Shown here: positions 1 to 13,357 of the stretch, one piece after another
Layout of the letters: each line of letters starts with the position of its first letter
Numbering within the stretch: the stretch's first letter is position 1
Assembly: GCA_000320545.1 (NCBI GenBank)
Contig: ADNK01000036.1
Coordinates: 30,001-94,000 of the forward strand
DNA length: 64,000 nt
Direction of reading: 5' to 3'
Source: Bigelowiella natans CCMP2755
Taxonomy: Eukaryota > Cercozoa > Chlorarachniophyceae
Notes under the pieces: model-generated
What the model was told of the DNA's origin: nothing
Database searches by the model: none
The model's input: only the letters and a program-made list of their open reading frames with translations
Made by a program: the position numbers and the translations under genes

Positions 1-1388
1 TGCGAACAACTATTTGGATCAGAGATTTCCCGCCGTGAGAACGCGTTCCTTCGCCTGCCACCCGAGCAAAAGGTAGGTGATTTCCCTCCGCACACTCCTC
101 CCAAGACGTTCTAATCGTGTGAGTCCTGCGCAGGCGCTGCTTCCAGGGGGAAACCAGTCATTCACTCGGAAGATTTCTTTGCTGAAGAAACTAGTCTTGG
201 CAAACCAGGTACTCAACGACCGCGTCGAGTCGTTGTTGTAAAATATCATATGCGCTTCTTGCGTACTTCTATCTTTAGCGTGATAGATAGATCTGCCTAT
301 CTGTGAGAGGAAGGGGGGGGGGGGGGGGGAAGGAGCTAGTCGGAATGCAGGCGATAATATTCAGGTGTCGTATACAGCGCTTTCAATGCTACCTCCTACA
401 CAGATGTTCTTCGACGATGTCATCTCAGGGCTCTCTCCACGAAAAGTGGAGTTAACACCAAAACGTCGCCAACGCCTTGGAATAAACGCCTCTAGCTTCT
501 TCTTCGAGCCCACTGGGACAACAAACTTGGACGAAAATACAGACAAAGTGCTGGGCACGCTACACCTGTAATATACTTTCAAACAGCACGGATAGAAGCT
601 CCACCGTTTGATGACGTCTGATGACGAGCTCGTCGTTGTCGAAGTTTTTGAATGATTTAGAACCATTTCAGTACGATATGCGTATTTGTGTTACTACAAA
701 AGGCTCGCTCGAGACTGGAGTGCTTCAGGAGCTCAAGAAAGGAAACAAAGCTATTCGAAAATCATGCACGATTTGAGAACCCTCTTGCCTCCTGTCGCCA
801 CCACTACCACCACAACTAGCAGCAGCAGCAACAACAGCAGCATCATGGCTAGTTCAAACGGCAAACGGGGACGAAGTATCACGCGCAGGAGGAAGGTACG
901 CGCGCACTAACGTTCAGCCGAAGTCTTCCAATTCCCAGCGCAACAGCTCCTCTGCTGTGACAATAGGATACCATTCATCACAGATGCAGCTGTTGGTCTA
1001 ATTGCTTGTATTCTGCTAGGTTCTCATCCCTGGTGTGGGACTCGGAAGGCTGTTGTATGAATGTTGGGCAGATGGATATGACTGCGAGGTGGGTTCTTGC
1101 TACGAATGCCTCACATAATATAGTAAGTAGTAAGGATCATCTGAATATACATGCACTGTGGCATGCGGTCAAGCATCATCATCGTCATCATCATCAATAC
1201 CACCAAAGTCATCAATATCATCAGCATCATCATCATCATCATCATTGTTATCGTCGTTGCCGTGTTCTGTCGTGACGATAGGGAAATGAGTTCTGCTGGC
1301 AGCTACTTCTCACTTCGCGCCTGGTGTTAAATGCGAACTTACCAGTCGGCCAATACGTGACATTTCCGTACATCGACAACCCGAGTAT

Positions 1389-1424
<36 letters not shown>

Positions 1425-3143
1425 TCGTGTTGTGCAGTTGCGTGGTCCATAAAGAGAAGAATTCGAAGTAGAGCAAGAGAGGGAGGCCTGTATATTACAG
1501 CTCTGACATACCACCGATACACAGGGAGCGGTGTTTTGCCGGTGTATCTCTGGTTCTTCTTCCTCCTCCTCCTCCTCCTTCGCAGTAGCTTGCTAATAAA
1601 CCCCATTGCTATGATTCATCATATTGATTCGTCGTTTCTTGCTGTCCGTTGATGTTGCTTGCATTATTAGGCAACCAGTGGTCGCCCCAGGAGTGCCTCC
1701 GCCCCATCCGTATTCCCGACGTTGATATGTATCAAATGATGCAGCAGCAGCAGCAGCAGCAGCAGAAATTAGAGAATGGCGAAGAGGAGACCAACTATCA
1801 TGAACTTGATGACATGGCCATGGACGATATCAATAACGATGACGATGACGATGATGCTGGAGAGAAAGATCCTTCCAAATATGCGAAGAAACCGTGTCCG
1901 CAGAAGCTCAAGGCGCCGGAAATGTCGATGACAGCTGGGGAGTTTCTTCAGATGTACGGAGATCCGAGGTCGTATGTGTGCGACAATAAACACTGCTATG
2001 CACGTTGCATACGTGTGCGTGGGCCGTTCCTTCATCGTCAAAAGCCCCCCTAAGGTCTTCTAACGTCGTTGTCATCGTTCTCACAACATGCAGGTACAAC
2101 AATTCGTGGGACGCCATCGTGACTTGTTTCTTCCTCGACACAGCTCCGAATGTCTGGAAATTATTCTAAAATATGTATACATTCATATGTGTGTGTGTGT
2201 GTGTGTGTGTGTATGAACGCACGTAGCATGATGAGTAGTAGTCCGAATCCGATAAGTTTTGGATCTGCTAGTATACTATAGCCGCTAGGTAAAAGCTACC
2301 GATTTAATTTTACTGGGCAAAATCTTCCTCCTCTAAAATCGTCAAATGCTGGAGAAAGAAGCTCGAGATTCAGCCCCGACCTCTATGCTCTTCCAACATC
2401 AAGATGCGCACGCACGCACGCACACACGCCCGCTCTAATCATCCTCGTAGGTCATTGAGTACATCTCCGCCTTTCATCGTCTTCTGAGACCAGGTATGTT
2501 CCTTCCCTGGAAATGTGGAGGACGTGGAGTGGCTGCCAAAACGATGATGATACTTCGCTCTGGAAAGCAGCAATTAATTTCTGTTCTTTCGTCGTCGTCG
2601 TTGTTACTACTACAGGTGGGATTTGGATCAATCTCGGGCCACTAACGTACCACTGGCAGAGCAGCCAATCTAAGATCGCCGCCTCGATATTGGAAGATAG
2701 TCGGTAGGTGTAACACGCAATGTAATTAACGACGCAATATTTGACAATAAGGACGAGATCATCCATGGCGGCGGGGATGCGAGCGTTCAGGTGTTTTCCT
2801 GCATCTACCAACCTGTGTTGTTTGTTGATCATGCTAGATTCGGCGAAAGCCTGGAGCTCAGTCTCAGTGAGATCCTGCACGTCTCCCGCTCTCTTGGATT
2901 CCAAATGGTAATTGGTATGGATATATACGTATTCTTCGAGGGAATTAGCAGCTCTTCCGTAGAAGACATATAACATGTGAGATGTAGCTATGCCCCTGTG
3001 AATCCATTGCTTTGCATTTATCATTTCACGAAAATACGCAGGTCAAAGGCCCTCATCGACAGGAGTGTAGATACGCTTGTGACGAATCAACAATGAAACC
3101 AACGATTTATAATGCCAGCTATTTTGTAATGACGAAGACGTGA
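1..3143 (+). CDS. CARNMT1: Carnosine N-methyltransferase homologue (N2227 family), 5'-truncated by window edge
   Basis: SAM-dependent methyltransferase of the N2227/CARNMT1 family, which methylates carnosine in animals; the substrate here is unknown. Exons: 1-72, 134-208, 365-567, 703-895, 1020-1088, 1282-1384, 1671-1968, 2094-2151, 2451-2493, 2616-2703, 2838-2907, 3042-3143. They join into 458 codons with no stop before TGA at 3141-3143. Visible landmarks in order: FLRLPPEQK, LARDWSASG, the SAM-binding motif VLIPGVGLGRL (1020-1052), GNEF, DVDMYQ, MSMTAGEF, SWDAIVTCFFLDTAPN, GGIWINLGPLTYHW and a C-terminal NASYFVMTK. An insertion with polyglutamine (1741-1764) and an Asp-rich run lies between DVDM and MSMTAGEF, where the animal protein has a short linker. 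Introns carry GT, CAT and CA repeats. Two donors are weak (gtaata at 568, gtctgg at 2152). The N-terminus lies upstream of the window. An AATAAA at 3331-3336 could be its polyA signal. Confidence 0.9.
313..329. repeat. G17 homopolymer in an intron
   Basis: A run of 17 guanines inside the third visible intron of the CARNMT1-like gene, just upstream of the exon starting at 365. Its length may be unreliable in assemblies. Confidence 0.9.
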
Positions 3144-3950
3144 TACACGCGCGTTGTATTTAGTGGCTCTGGGTGCATCGAGTGTTACAGAGCGAAAGTA
3201 GTATGAAGTGACGGTCCGCATGCTGTCAGAAGTCGCCCAGATGCGGAAGCAATGCAAACATCTAGACACACTACATCCATGCAAAATGCAATCGGTGGTC
3301 GCTGTAGGCTGACGGAAATATATCAAGATAAATAAAACATTATGCTGACGGAGAATATCTAGATTAATAGACCATGACTACATGATGCTGCCATCATGCT
3401 TCATCATATCTACATATATGGTCATGCTAGCATGAACTGGTTATCTATCTTGAATAGCGAACACGTGCAGCTTACGATTTGTCTACATATGTATGCGCGG
3501 ACATGCAGGTGCAACTTGCGTGTTCATTTTTCTACGACTACAGTCATCTGACACAATCTGAACACTCTGCTATCAGCGCAATGATTATATGATGCATCTA
3601 GCTGCAGGCGTGACTGAAATACTGCTTGCAAAGCAAAAGCTGTACATGCAATCAAATCTAATGTGAACTACGCAATTTGCACACAAATTCCTATACGCCT
3701 ATAACTGAATAGCAAGCGCATGCATATTGCTTGCTGTTGTTATGAGACGGATGCAATGAATGAATTAAATTTTTTTCAATGGTCATCCTAATGTAGCTAT
3801 GCAAAGCAGCGGCCACAGCACTTGCTGTAATAAATTCTAGATTGCAACTTCATTCATCTAAACCGATACTATTCAGTCTAATCAGGAGGATAATATATGA
3901 AAATTGCTGCCTTCACTGCATTAAGATGCACAGGAAGTCTCTTCTGTTGA
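3144..3950. other. Intergenic, convergent 3' ends
   Basis: About 800 bp between the stop of the CARNMT1-like gene and the stop of the HTTM-like gene on the other strand. It is AT-rich with no family-recognisable ORF. Only an AATAAA at 3331-3336 stands out as a possible 3'-end signal. Confidence 0.6.
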
Positions 3951-4266
3951 TCAATGTCGGCACACATTACTTTCGGGGTCAAACGAACGGAATCTGAAGA
4001 ATAATCTTTGCCAGAAGGGGGGCGGTTGCAATAAACGCTCCGCCTCCTCGCCGGTACATTCCCCCGAGGGCAGCCTTGTGAGAGTCTGCGTAAACCACCA
4101 CCACACCGAAGCAAATCTGGTTATTCTTCACCTCCAGCGCCAACTTTCGAGAAACAAAAAAAGAAACTTTACGATATATACACCCCACCTTCGTCTGGCC
4201 GTTGCGTTGATATTTGACATAGAATGGGTCCCTTTGTAGTGGATCAGTTAAACATAAGCAAACAGA

Positions 4267-4300
<34 letters not shown>

Positions 4301-4301
4301 T

Positions 4302-4339
<38 letters not shown>

Positions 4340-4573
4340 ATGCACGCACACACACACACACACACAAACAAACAAACAAACAGTATCTCAACGAAAAGGC
4401 ACTCAGGGTAGCCAACTTACTTATTATTATCTAGAGCGGTAACGACAGCTTTGTTCAGCTCAAAGAAAGGGATATGGTATGGCTGCGAATAGATGAAATA
4501 GCATCAGTTATGTGCGTTTGTGGAGAGGTTGTGTAGATAAAGGCCCAACACATCGTACGAGAACATGTGCAGG

Positions 4574-4622
<49 letters not shown>

Positions 4623-7435
4623 AACAACCAATTTACTACTACTACTACTACTACTACTTCTACTACCACGAATTCTGGTAGTCGGAACTTCCACTTTGGA
4701 GGGCAGACCCACAGGGCGGCTTCGAGATCAATCTCAGCCAGGCCCTCCAAAGTCTCCTCAGGGTAGTAAGGCGAAAGATCTACCTGTATCATCATTTTCC
4801 GTAAGAGTAAGAAGAACGCCATAGTATATATATTAATAATATCAATCTTCAGCCCAACAGCCGATATCCAACGGATCCGTATTCACATAACAGAGCCGTG
4901 TTATTTGTTGTCCCCTTCCTCCTCCTCCTCCTCCTCCTCCTCCTCCTATGTGAGGAGAAAACTCAGCCGACCTGAAATGCGTGCAAGCTTCGCAGATCCG
5001 TTTCCACGATCTTGACAGGCTCGAGGTAGCTCGGGCGGTGGTTCCAGCTTCTCCATCCAGGGAGAAACCAATGGTTTGATCTATTAATATAGTAGTAGTA
5101 GTAGTAGTAGTAGAAGAGGACCAGATATTAGTTGTATAAGAAGAAGAAGAAGTAGTAGTAGTAGTAGTAGTTGAGCGAGATACTAGACGAGTCCTTCTCC
5201 TCGTGGCAAACGATCGAGCTGTTTTTTCGCTCTACTTGGTGTTTCTGCGGCAGCACCTGTCCTCGGTTTGGAGATTGGAGAACATTGCGAAGGCTGGGTA
5301 TGTTCTCATGCCAGCATAAGGGGTCAGCCCGATCATGAATACAAGCGCAAACATCACGTTCGGCGCAGATAATATCCGCCCCCTGGGAGGAGGAGGAGTA
5401 GAAGAAGAACCCAAGTGTTCTTTGCTGATGTTTTGTCGTCCCGTTTTATGGCTTTTTCCGTCTTTGCTGCTGCTGCTGCTGCTTTGGTGGATCTCCTCTC
5501 TTTTTGTCGCCTCCTCCCTCTCCTTCTCATACTGCACCTGGGGAGTCTTACCTGCTCGCATGTCTCCGTTCGAAGGATATATGGTGGCAGCAGCGACGTT
5601 AATGAATGCCAGGCACATGATCCATCCAACCCCAGCCGGATATTGGGAATACCTAGTAGCCAACAATTAATTAGTAGCAATTCCGAGCATTTGTGGTGCA
5701 GCAGCAGAAGGACTAACTAGCGATAGGAAAAGGAAGGAGGAGGGATGAGGAGGAGAGGGAGATTTTGGGACAGGAACTGAGCGTCATCACCCACGCATCA
5801 CACATCCATTGTGCGGCATGTGGCGTGTAAAAACAACAAGAAGAACAACAACAACATCATCATCATCATATTGTTCGTCCACTCTTACGGTGGGTATTCC
5901 TTCTCTCGCTGTCCGTAGCATCGATAGGTCAGCAAAGGCCACAGCACGAGCAAGAAAGCTAGCAGCAGCCCTTTTTTGCTTCGATGGAACACTGTTGATT
6001 AGGCATCGTTACAGCAACCACAACACCACAACGCTCATTCTCATTGATGCTTCAATCATGAGATAAAATATATGGGGAAGACGCTAAAGCTCTAATAATG
6101 GTATATAACCATTGCTGCATGCCTCGGGGTGTAGCGGTATGAAGGCGAAGCTACAGATCGCCGAGAAAGGATAGAAACTCGAAGGCGGTAGCGGGAGGGC
6201 AAGTACGATATGGAACAACCTTGTATCAATCGAGGACGACATCAAATCTTTGTCAGTCATCATCTACGCACGCAATCCATCATTTCGCTCTCTCACTAAT
6301 ACATGAAGGATGACTCGATTTATACATCCCGGTTCGTCAGTCCCATGATCATCATCATCGTCGTCGTCATCATGATTATCGTCTTTATCAATGTTATTTG
6401 ACGTACTGGGCGACAACGATAGTGCCTCTACGCACTGAGGGAGAACTGTCATGAAGAAGTATAATGCGGAGAGAATTAATTTGAAGAAACATATTATGAA
6501 CCACCACTCCATCTTCTTCTTTTCCTCCGATCCTACCCTTTTTCACTTAGAGTAATTATTGCAACTATTGTTACCACTATTACCATCACATTTTACTACT
6601 ACTTCTTCTACCCGGATAGCAGACCGAGCCCCATGAGAATCTCAAGGAAGAGTCCCCCAGCAGGTGCAGTCTGCAGCAGGGGAGATGAGGTCAGGATCGG
6701 CTTAGCAATCCATTCAGGAAGGAGTTGAAGAGTTGTGATGGCGATTATTTGAGACGAGCACGAAGTTCGGATTTCGAAGAAGCCTGTATTCATCTTGTGC
6801 AGAGCTGAACATTAAAAGGGCAAAGGTTTTCGAATCATGAACGACAATTTCTGTCTTTATGCAAAGGAGCGAACCTGAGATGAGATACAACGCGGCCAGC
6901 TGTTTACGAAAGCACTCCCCTAAGGTATTTTGCATCCTTCTTTCCGTGCCCTCCTTTGCACCACCAGTGAATGCAGCAAAGGCTGAAGCTGCGACAGCAG
7001 CACATAAGCAGAGCTCGGTGAGAATGTGGTTTGAGACTGAGCCACGAAGGACCAAGTATGCGAAATTCGTTATCGTCTGATCAATTATTTTCAAGACAAG
7101 AAAACATACAAATACTCATTCGGTGTTGGACGAGAAGTGATTATTCCCCCCTCACTACTCTATAAAGAATTCATCCGCTGAAGTGCCTCAACTCACCAGT
7201 GGAATGATGCCCCAAGCTCCGAAGATATGCGGCACCGCCACGCAAACAACCGCTACTCCAAGAACAGGAAGCGCATGAAGATTTCCAGAAACGCCAGTGA
7301 CTAATATCCCTGGGAGAGTATGGAAAATGACTATATGCGCCCAGAAGAAGGCAATGATCGGCAGCGCACGGATGAGCATCGTCGATTTTGCGAGCCGGGA
7401 GATGATGCTAGTGTCTTGTTCTCTGGGCCTCCTCT
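3951..7435 (-). CDS. HTTM / vitamin-K-carboxylase-like multipass membrane protein
   Basis: Nine exons on the minus strand: 7197-7435, 6875-7076, 6625-6804, 5889-5991, 5257-5652, 4972-5047, 4695-4783, 4189-4231, 3951-4085. They join in one frame (about 487 codons) to a TGA at 3951-3953. Hydrophobic segments alternate with the signatures I associate with HTTM-type proteins: YLISALHKMNTGFF, EILMGLVFH, PYAGMRTYPAFAMFSNLQTE, NHRPSYLEP, and a C-terminal FFRFRSFDPESNVCRH. The family resembles the transmembrane part of vitamin-K gamma-carboxylase and is common in bacteria; its general function is unknown. The 5257-5652 exon carries a charged, Ser-rich loop. A strong donor (gtaaga, 5551) lies inside it, so part of the loop may be spliced out. 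The 5' end is uncertain: an ATG exists at 7379, but the frame is open to an acceptor at 7435 and an upstream exon is possible. Confidence 0.8.
4269..4366. repeat. Compound (AT)n(TC)n(CA)n microsatellite
   Basis: About 98 bp of AT, then TC, then CA dinucleotides inside an intron of the HTTM-like gene. A (TC)n/CTA-rich tract at 4573-4660 lies in the same intron. These tracts produce long spurious ORFs in several frames. Confidence 0.95.
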
Positions 7436-8078
7436 CTTTAGTAGCTCATAGTGTCACGCATAACAGCAGCCTTGTTTAAATCAGTCAAAACTGGAATTGA
7501 ACACGGTTAGAGCAACGGAGGTCCTAGCAGGACCACAAGCGAAGACAGTGATTGTGCTAAGCGCAGCGAGAGCGGGGGGTATGCTACGTCTACGTCTACC
7601 TCGATTCCCCGTAATAACCACGAAAAAGAGGAGATATAAAGCTTGTCGCAGGTGGGAAAAACCACCCTTTTCTCCGATCCAGAAGGGTTGTCGCAGGGAA
7701 GCCTTCAAAGCCCACTTTTGCCCTAATCCCGAAGAAATCAATTTTCCCAATGGTTTGGCTCATCAACGGCTACGAGCTGTAAGCTCAATTATTATGCTAA
7801 ATTCAGTGGGTTTCGACACTGCGACAATCCTTTTGGCACAAAGAACGCCTACGAGGTGCTCTGCTCTTGCCTGTTCAAAATCTGCATGTAGGAATCGCAA
7901 GCACCCTCTGCTGCTTCCTCCCCCTCCCCGCCCCCTTGTTCGAAGTTTTCCCTCGTCCACAGTCGTAGAATGATTCAGGGTTGGGGGGAGAAGTAGGAAC
8001 GGGATAAACCTTAGTCACGCCTTATCTTGTTATTTCCTTTCTTGTGTAGTGCTTATTTATAGTCCCGACGACTCAAAA
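7436..8078. other. Divergent intergenic region
   Basis: About 640 bp between the first recognised exon of the HTTM-like gene (minus) and the kinesin ATG (plus). It should hold both promoters and possibly the missing HTTM 5' exon. Open frames here (for example 7497-7973 on plus) match no family I recognise. Confidence 0.5.
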
Positions 8079-9073
8079 ATGGTGAGAACCAGCGATACGG
8101 AGGTTGAAATAAAGAAGAACATCAATGTGGGCGTTCGTGTCCGTCCTCTAAATGCGAAAGAGATCGATGGTGGAGAGAAGTCGGCATGGGAAATCGACCC
8201 GAATCTTAATAAGATACAAAGGTGTCATGAATCGATCAACCATCCATCCATTCATCCATGCATGCATGTACTACTTTGGTGCTCAATCACTCTTCGTGGA
8301 TTTCTCACTTGCAAATGTGCTGCTGCCTCTTAACAGGAGGAAGGGGGCTCGTATACCGAAAAACAGTAGTGCTAACAAAGCTCGGACTTGCTTCGAGTTT
8401 GATCAGGTGATTTATTAGTAGTACTCCGACAACATCGCAACACTTGATTGACGTCCAAACTATGTTTTTGAAAACCAAAAACAACAACAAAAGGTGTACG
8501 ATGTCAACACGGCAACGGAAGAGATATACGACAGGCTTTGCAAGAATCTTGTTGTTAGTGGGATGGAGGGAATCAACGGAACTATCTTCGCTTACGGACA
8601 GGTTGCGTGCGTGCTTTCCCGCCTCCCTTTGCACATTGCTTGATAACGCAATGAACCGCACGTTAATTCTTTGTGGATGCACACAGACGTCCTCAGGGAA
8701 AACGTACACAATGAAGGGGACTGAAACAGATTTTGGAATTATCCCCATAGCTGTCAACCAGATTTTTGAGTATATCTCCACGGTATTATTTACATGACGC
8801 AGCTCAGTCTCAAAACAACAATTGATCATCGGCGGAGTGTGCTTTTTGTCTTAAAAAATAAATTGCTACCATTGCGAATGAGTTGTATTTTGTACAGCCT
8901 ATTTGACACCATACGCACAATTTTGACCTCAACACAGAACGAGAAAGCAGCATCCCGCGAGTACTTAATAACGGTGTCCTACCTGGAGATCTACAACGAA
9001 AAGATGATGGACTTGCTACGACCGCAATCTACTAATCTACAAATCAAAGAAGGTAGCAAGCCTCAGTGCAACG

Positions 9074-9126
<53 letters not shown>

Positions 9127-10044
9127 GTAGTCTTATCTCTGTTATGGTTATGATCATCGTTATCATATCCACTCGATCTTAGACCGGGTGAATGGAGTGG
9201 TTGTTCGGAACCTCCATGAAAACGTAGTGTGCTCAGTAGACGAGGTAACAGCTCCTCCATCCACACTCTCACGCCACATCTTATGCGCATAAGAGAACTT
9301 GCTAGGTGGTGGTGGGTGAATAGCTATGCTTAACTGCTACCGCTGCCTCTGCTGCTACTTCGATGACAGGTCCTACGAGCAATGTACGAAGGAGAGCAGA
9401 ACCGACACTTTGCTGAAACGCTAATGAACAAGAACTCGAGGTGGTGGCGGCGATGATGACGATGATGATGATGATGAGGATGATGATGATTATAGATAAT
9501 CAGTATATAGGATGGTGGTGGTGGTGGTGGTGGTGGTGGTGGCTGGCAGCGTGAATGGAACAGAGAGAACGTACCTCATCAAGTTATATATTACTTTCGA
9601 AGCTAGTTCTGACGTGCCGTTGCCATTACCCATCATCATCATCATCAGCCGCTCCCACACCATCTTTCGCATTAAAGTGGAAAGCCGCAAAAAGCTCAAG
9701 GCTTCGAAGCAGGTGATGACGATGATGGTTAGGCTGATTGGAGGAGGGGGAGAAGAAAGAGGAAGAAGAAGAAGAAGAGAAGAAGAGATGCATGTGAAGC
9801 CTGATACATGTTTAAAGAGACAGGAGAGCGAAGCAGCGTCTTTCACTTCAAAACACGCGCACTAATACCGAATGATGAAAACGAAGTGAATTACATTTCA
9901 CAATGCCATCATAATCATTTTGCACATAATACGTGTACTATGATTGCCTCTTCACCTCACCCCCATCACAGTGTTATCTGCATCGCTTTCCTCCTCCTGT
10001 ATCTTCCAACAGAGTCAACAAAATCATCAATCATCCTGCAATCC

Positions 10045-10077
<33 letters not shown>

Positions 10078-10379
10078 GACCCCTCGGAAACGACGAGTTC
10101 GCGTGTCGTGCCTCAACTTCGTTGATCTGGCGGGATCAGAGAGGCTCAGCCAAACTGGTCAGTGCTAGCAGCAGTACTATGGTAGCTGTCGTGAGGGATT
10201 GTGGCGACTTCGTTCAGTTTATATATTGTTTGAGGAGGTTTGCCAGGTGTACCTTACTCTCAGCGGCAATGTTAGATCACCACCATTGTCTATGTGTGGC
10301 ATATGATAGGAGCGCAAGGGGACAGGGCTGCCGAGGGAATGGCCATCAACAAGTCGCTTATGTTCCTCGGGGTAGGAGC

Positions 10380-10412
<33 letters not shown>

Positions 10413-10555
10413 TAGTAGTATTGGCAGTAGCAGTGTGTGGGGGTGTTGATTCGAGCACCTGTCACATCAAACATATAGTAGCTGCCGCACCTAGCTTAAT
10501 TGGGAAGGAGAGAATAAAATAAAAGAAGCAGCAGTCTCTTCTTTTTAGATCGTTG

Positions 10556-10596
<41 letters not shown>

Positions 10597-11705
10597 CTCT
10601 CTGACTTTATCTATCCCCCCCCTCTCACTATCTGCGTGCGTGATATATTGTGTGTGCGTTGTTTAACATCATGAATTGGTGCAATCATCAGGTGGTTATC
10701 CGGAGCTTGGCTGAGAAGGCCAAGCACGTGCCGTTCCGGGACTCAACCCTGACGCGTATCTTGCAGGTGAGAGAGTAAGGAGATATCATGGCTGCTGCTT
10801 TCAGTGAAAGCGATGCTGCTACGCATTTGATAGAGTGAACCCCTCATCATCACACCTTGTTCTATTAACTAGCCCCCCCCCCCCCCCCATATATTGCTTC
10901 TTAGACAAGTTTGGGCGGCAACTCGCAAACGGCTGTGATTGCCAATATCAGCCCCGCAGAATCAAATGTGGAGCACACGATCAACACCCTCAGATTTGCG
11001 ACCAGGTAGTAAGGAGAGGACCAGCAGGGAGACGAATGATAATGTTAGAATGGTATTTCTCTGATAATTCCCTTTCAAGGCCTTCAGAGCAGCTCTTGAT
11101 GATGAAGGCGTATATATATATATATATATATATTTATTTATAACGTTGCTGCTCTCTTCTTCCATTTGTTGTTATTGCTGCTGCTGCGTGCTGTTGGTTG
11201 ATGGCTGCTGGTATTCCTCTCGGCGTGAAGGGCTGTACGAATCCAGAACAAGGCCAAGATCAACCTCGTGTCGGCTGAGAAGTCAAAGATGAGCGACAAC
11301 GAGGAGAAGATTGCGAACCTAAAATCTCGCCTCTCGATGATCCCGGATGAGAGTGAAGTGAAGGTAATAATAACCGTCGATCGGTTGATGACTGACGATT
11401 GATACAACTTCCCATGCCATTGCTTATCTGCACATCTCGAGCTTGAGTAGAAGTAGTAGCAGCAACATGTGCTGAGGGTGAAAAGGGGGGGGGTGGCATT
11501 TTATTTGTATTATTTTGCTATTCGTTGGTGTCTTCTTCATTGTTGGTTCCTGCTCCTCCCTCCCCCCTCCCTCCATTCTACTCCTCCTCCTCCTCCTCCT
11601 CTATGCGGGTTGGCTTGTGCTCTCTTTCTCTTTCCTCCCTATTCTTGTCGTTAAAAGGCCGCATCACCTACAAAGGACCAAGTTGAAACGAAGCGGTATG
11701 CGACA

Positions 11706-11737
<32 letters not shown>

Positions 11738-12123
11738 GGAGGGGAACGATCGAGAGGAAGGAGCTAAGAGAGAGAAAGAGAGAGAGAGAGAATGAGAGGA
11801 GCAACACTAGTGGTGATAGCGCTCGCCTCTTGCATCGTTGCCAGCATAGAATTGCCCTGATCCTTCTTTCTTGGTCAATTATTCCCAGATTGAAGAAGAT
11901 GCTTGCCCTGAGGCTGCAGCACCTTCAAAATCTCATCTTGTGCTCTACCGAGGTAAGCCCCACACCCAGCAGCATCAAACCCGTTGTACGTGCCTTGTCG
12001 TTGTACAGTGAATAGACAGGTCATTACTAGTTACAGGGTTGGTTCATCGACGAAAACATAGTCATAATGATTATGATGATGATGACGAGGATGATGATGA
12101 TGGCGATGTGTATTCTTCTTTTA

Positions 12124-12165
<42 letters not shown>

Positions 12166-13169
12166 AGGAAACGAAGCGAACAGCACGAGCCAAGTCAGCA
12201 AAGAGCAGGCACAATAGGCGCCTCACTTCTCTCTGTATGTACACCGCGCAGTAGCAAGCAGCATCGTCACCGCCACGACGGGGAGGGGGGGGAGGGGGAG
12301 AGGGATGTAGGAAGAAAGAGATAGCAAGAACACGGGGTGTGATGATAACATTTGAATATATGTAATAATCAAGAGAGAGAGAGAGAGACGGATAGCTACT
12401 CTGTGGCCTCGAGCTGCGCGGCTTCGATTCTTGCTTAAAGGCATCATTCTTATTCTTCTTCCTTCTCTGCAATGAAATGCAAGGTCTTGCCTCCAAAGAA
12501 CCGTCGTCGCGAGGAAGTTCTGGAGAATTATCCTCTGAGAGCATAACTGGCGAGAGGACGCTCAAACAGCAGGAGCAGATGTTCTTCCGCGTGGAATCTC
12601 TCCAGTCGAAGAACAAGCTCTTGGAGGCGGAAATCGCTCAAGTGAAAGATGAGAACCAGAGCCTCCGACAACAGCATACGTGAGTGGGGATGATGGTGAT
12701 GATTATGATGATGATGGTGATGATGATGGTGATGATGATTTATTGGTTCTTTCTCTTTCTCTTGCTGCTGCTATACATCGGCGAAGAGGGTATTTTTTTT
12801 TATGTGTGTTTCCCGGTGTCGTCGATAAATCTCATGCATGTACGCATTTTTGTGCGTGCGTGCGTGCGTGCGTGTGTGTGTGAATGATTGCATCTTAGCA
12901 ACATATGACATATGTTTCTCGTCCTAATTTGCTGCATAAATGTGATATTTGTAGCGAGGCGACAAACCAACAGCTGAGTGCAGAGGCCGAACTTAGTCAT
13001 ATGAGAGGGCAGAACCTTCACACTCTTGATCGCAAACAACTGGAACAGCTCGAGACTGTAATACTACTTTCCCTCTTTTCTTTGATGACATACGATGATG
13101 ATATGATATTTTGTACACATACACAAAAAAAAAATTATAAATATGATGTATAAATTTATACATAAATAC

Positions 13170-13207
<38 letters not shown>

Positions 13208-13308
13208 GTATGTGTGCGCATATAGTATACTCTGATGGCCCTGCCATGTCCCATATATTTAGCCACTCACACACTCACTCACACACACACACACACACAC
13301 ACACATAT

Positions 13309-13357
<49 letters not shown>

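Noticed and set aside
2452-3024. 190-codon ORF on the minus strand
   Set aside because: It overlaps three CARNMT1 exons on the plus strand that carry conserved family motifs and join in phase; the minus ORF matches nothing.
4224-4822. Long ORFs made of Ser/Leu, Arg/Glu or Thr/His repeats
   Set aside because: They are translations of TC, GA and CA microsatellites, open in several frames on both strands, and not coding.
6264-6512. Hydrophobic minus-strand ORF (MEWWFIICFF) as an HTTM exon
   Set aside because: Its phase does not fit, and the exon ending at 6625 joins the one starting at 5991 to give the family motif EILMGLVFH without it.
7497-7973. 158-codon ORF on the plus strand
   Set aside because: It lies in the divergent promoter region between two real genes, with a low-complexity Pro/Arg end and no family resemblance or splice support.
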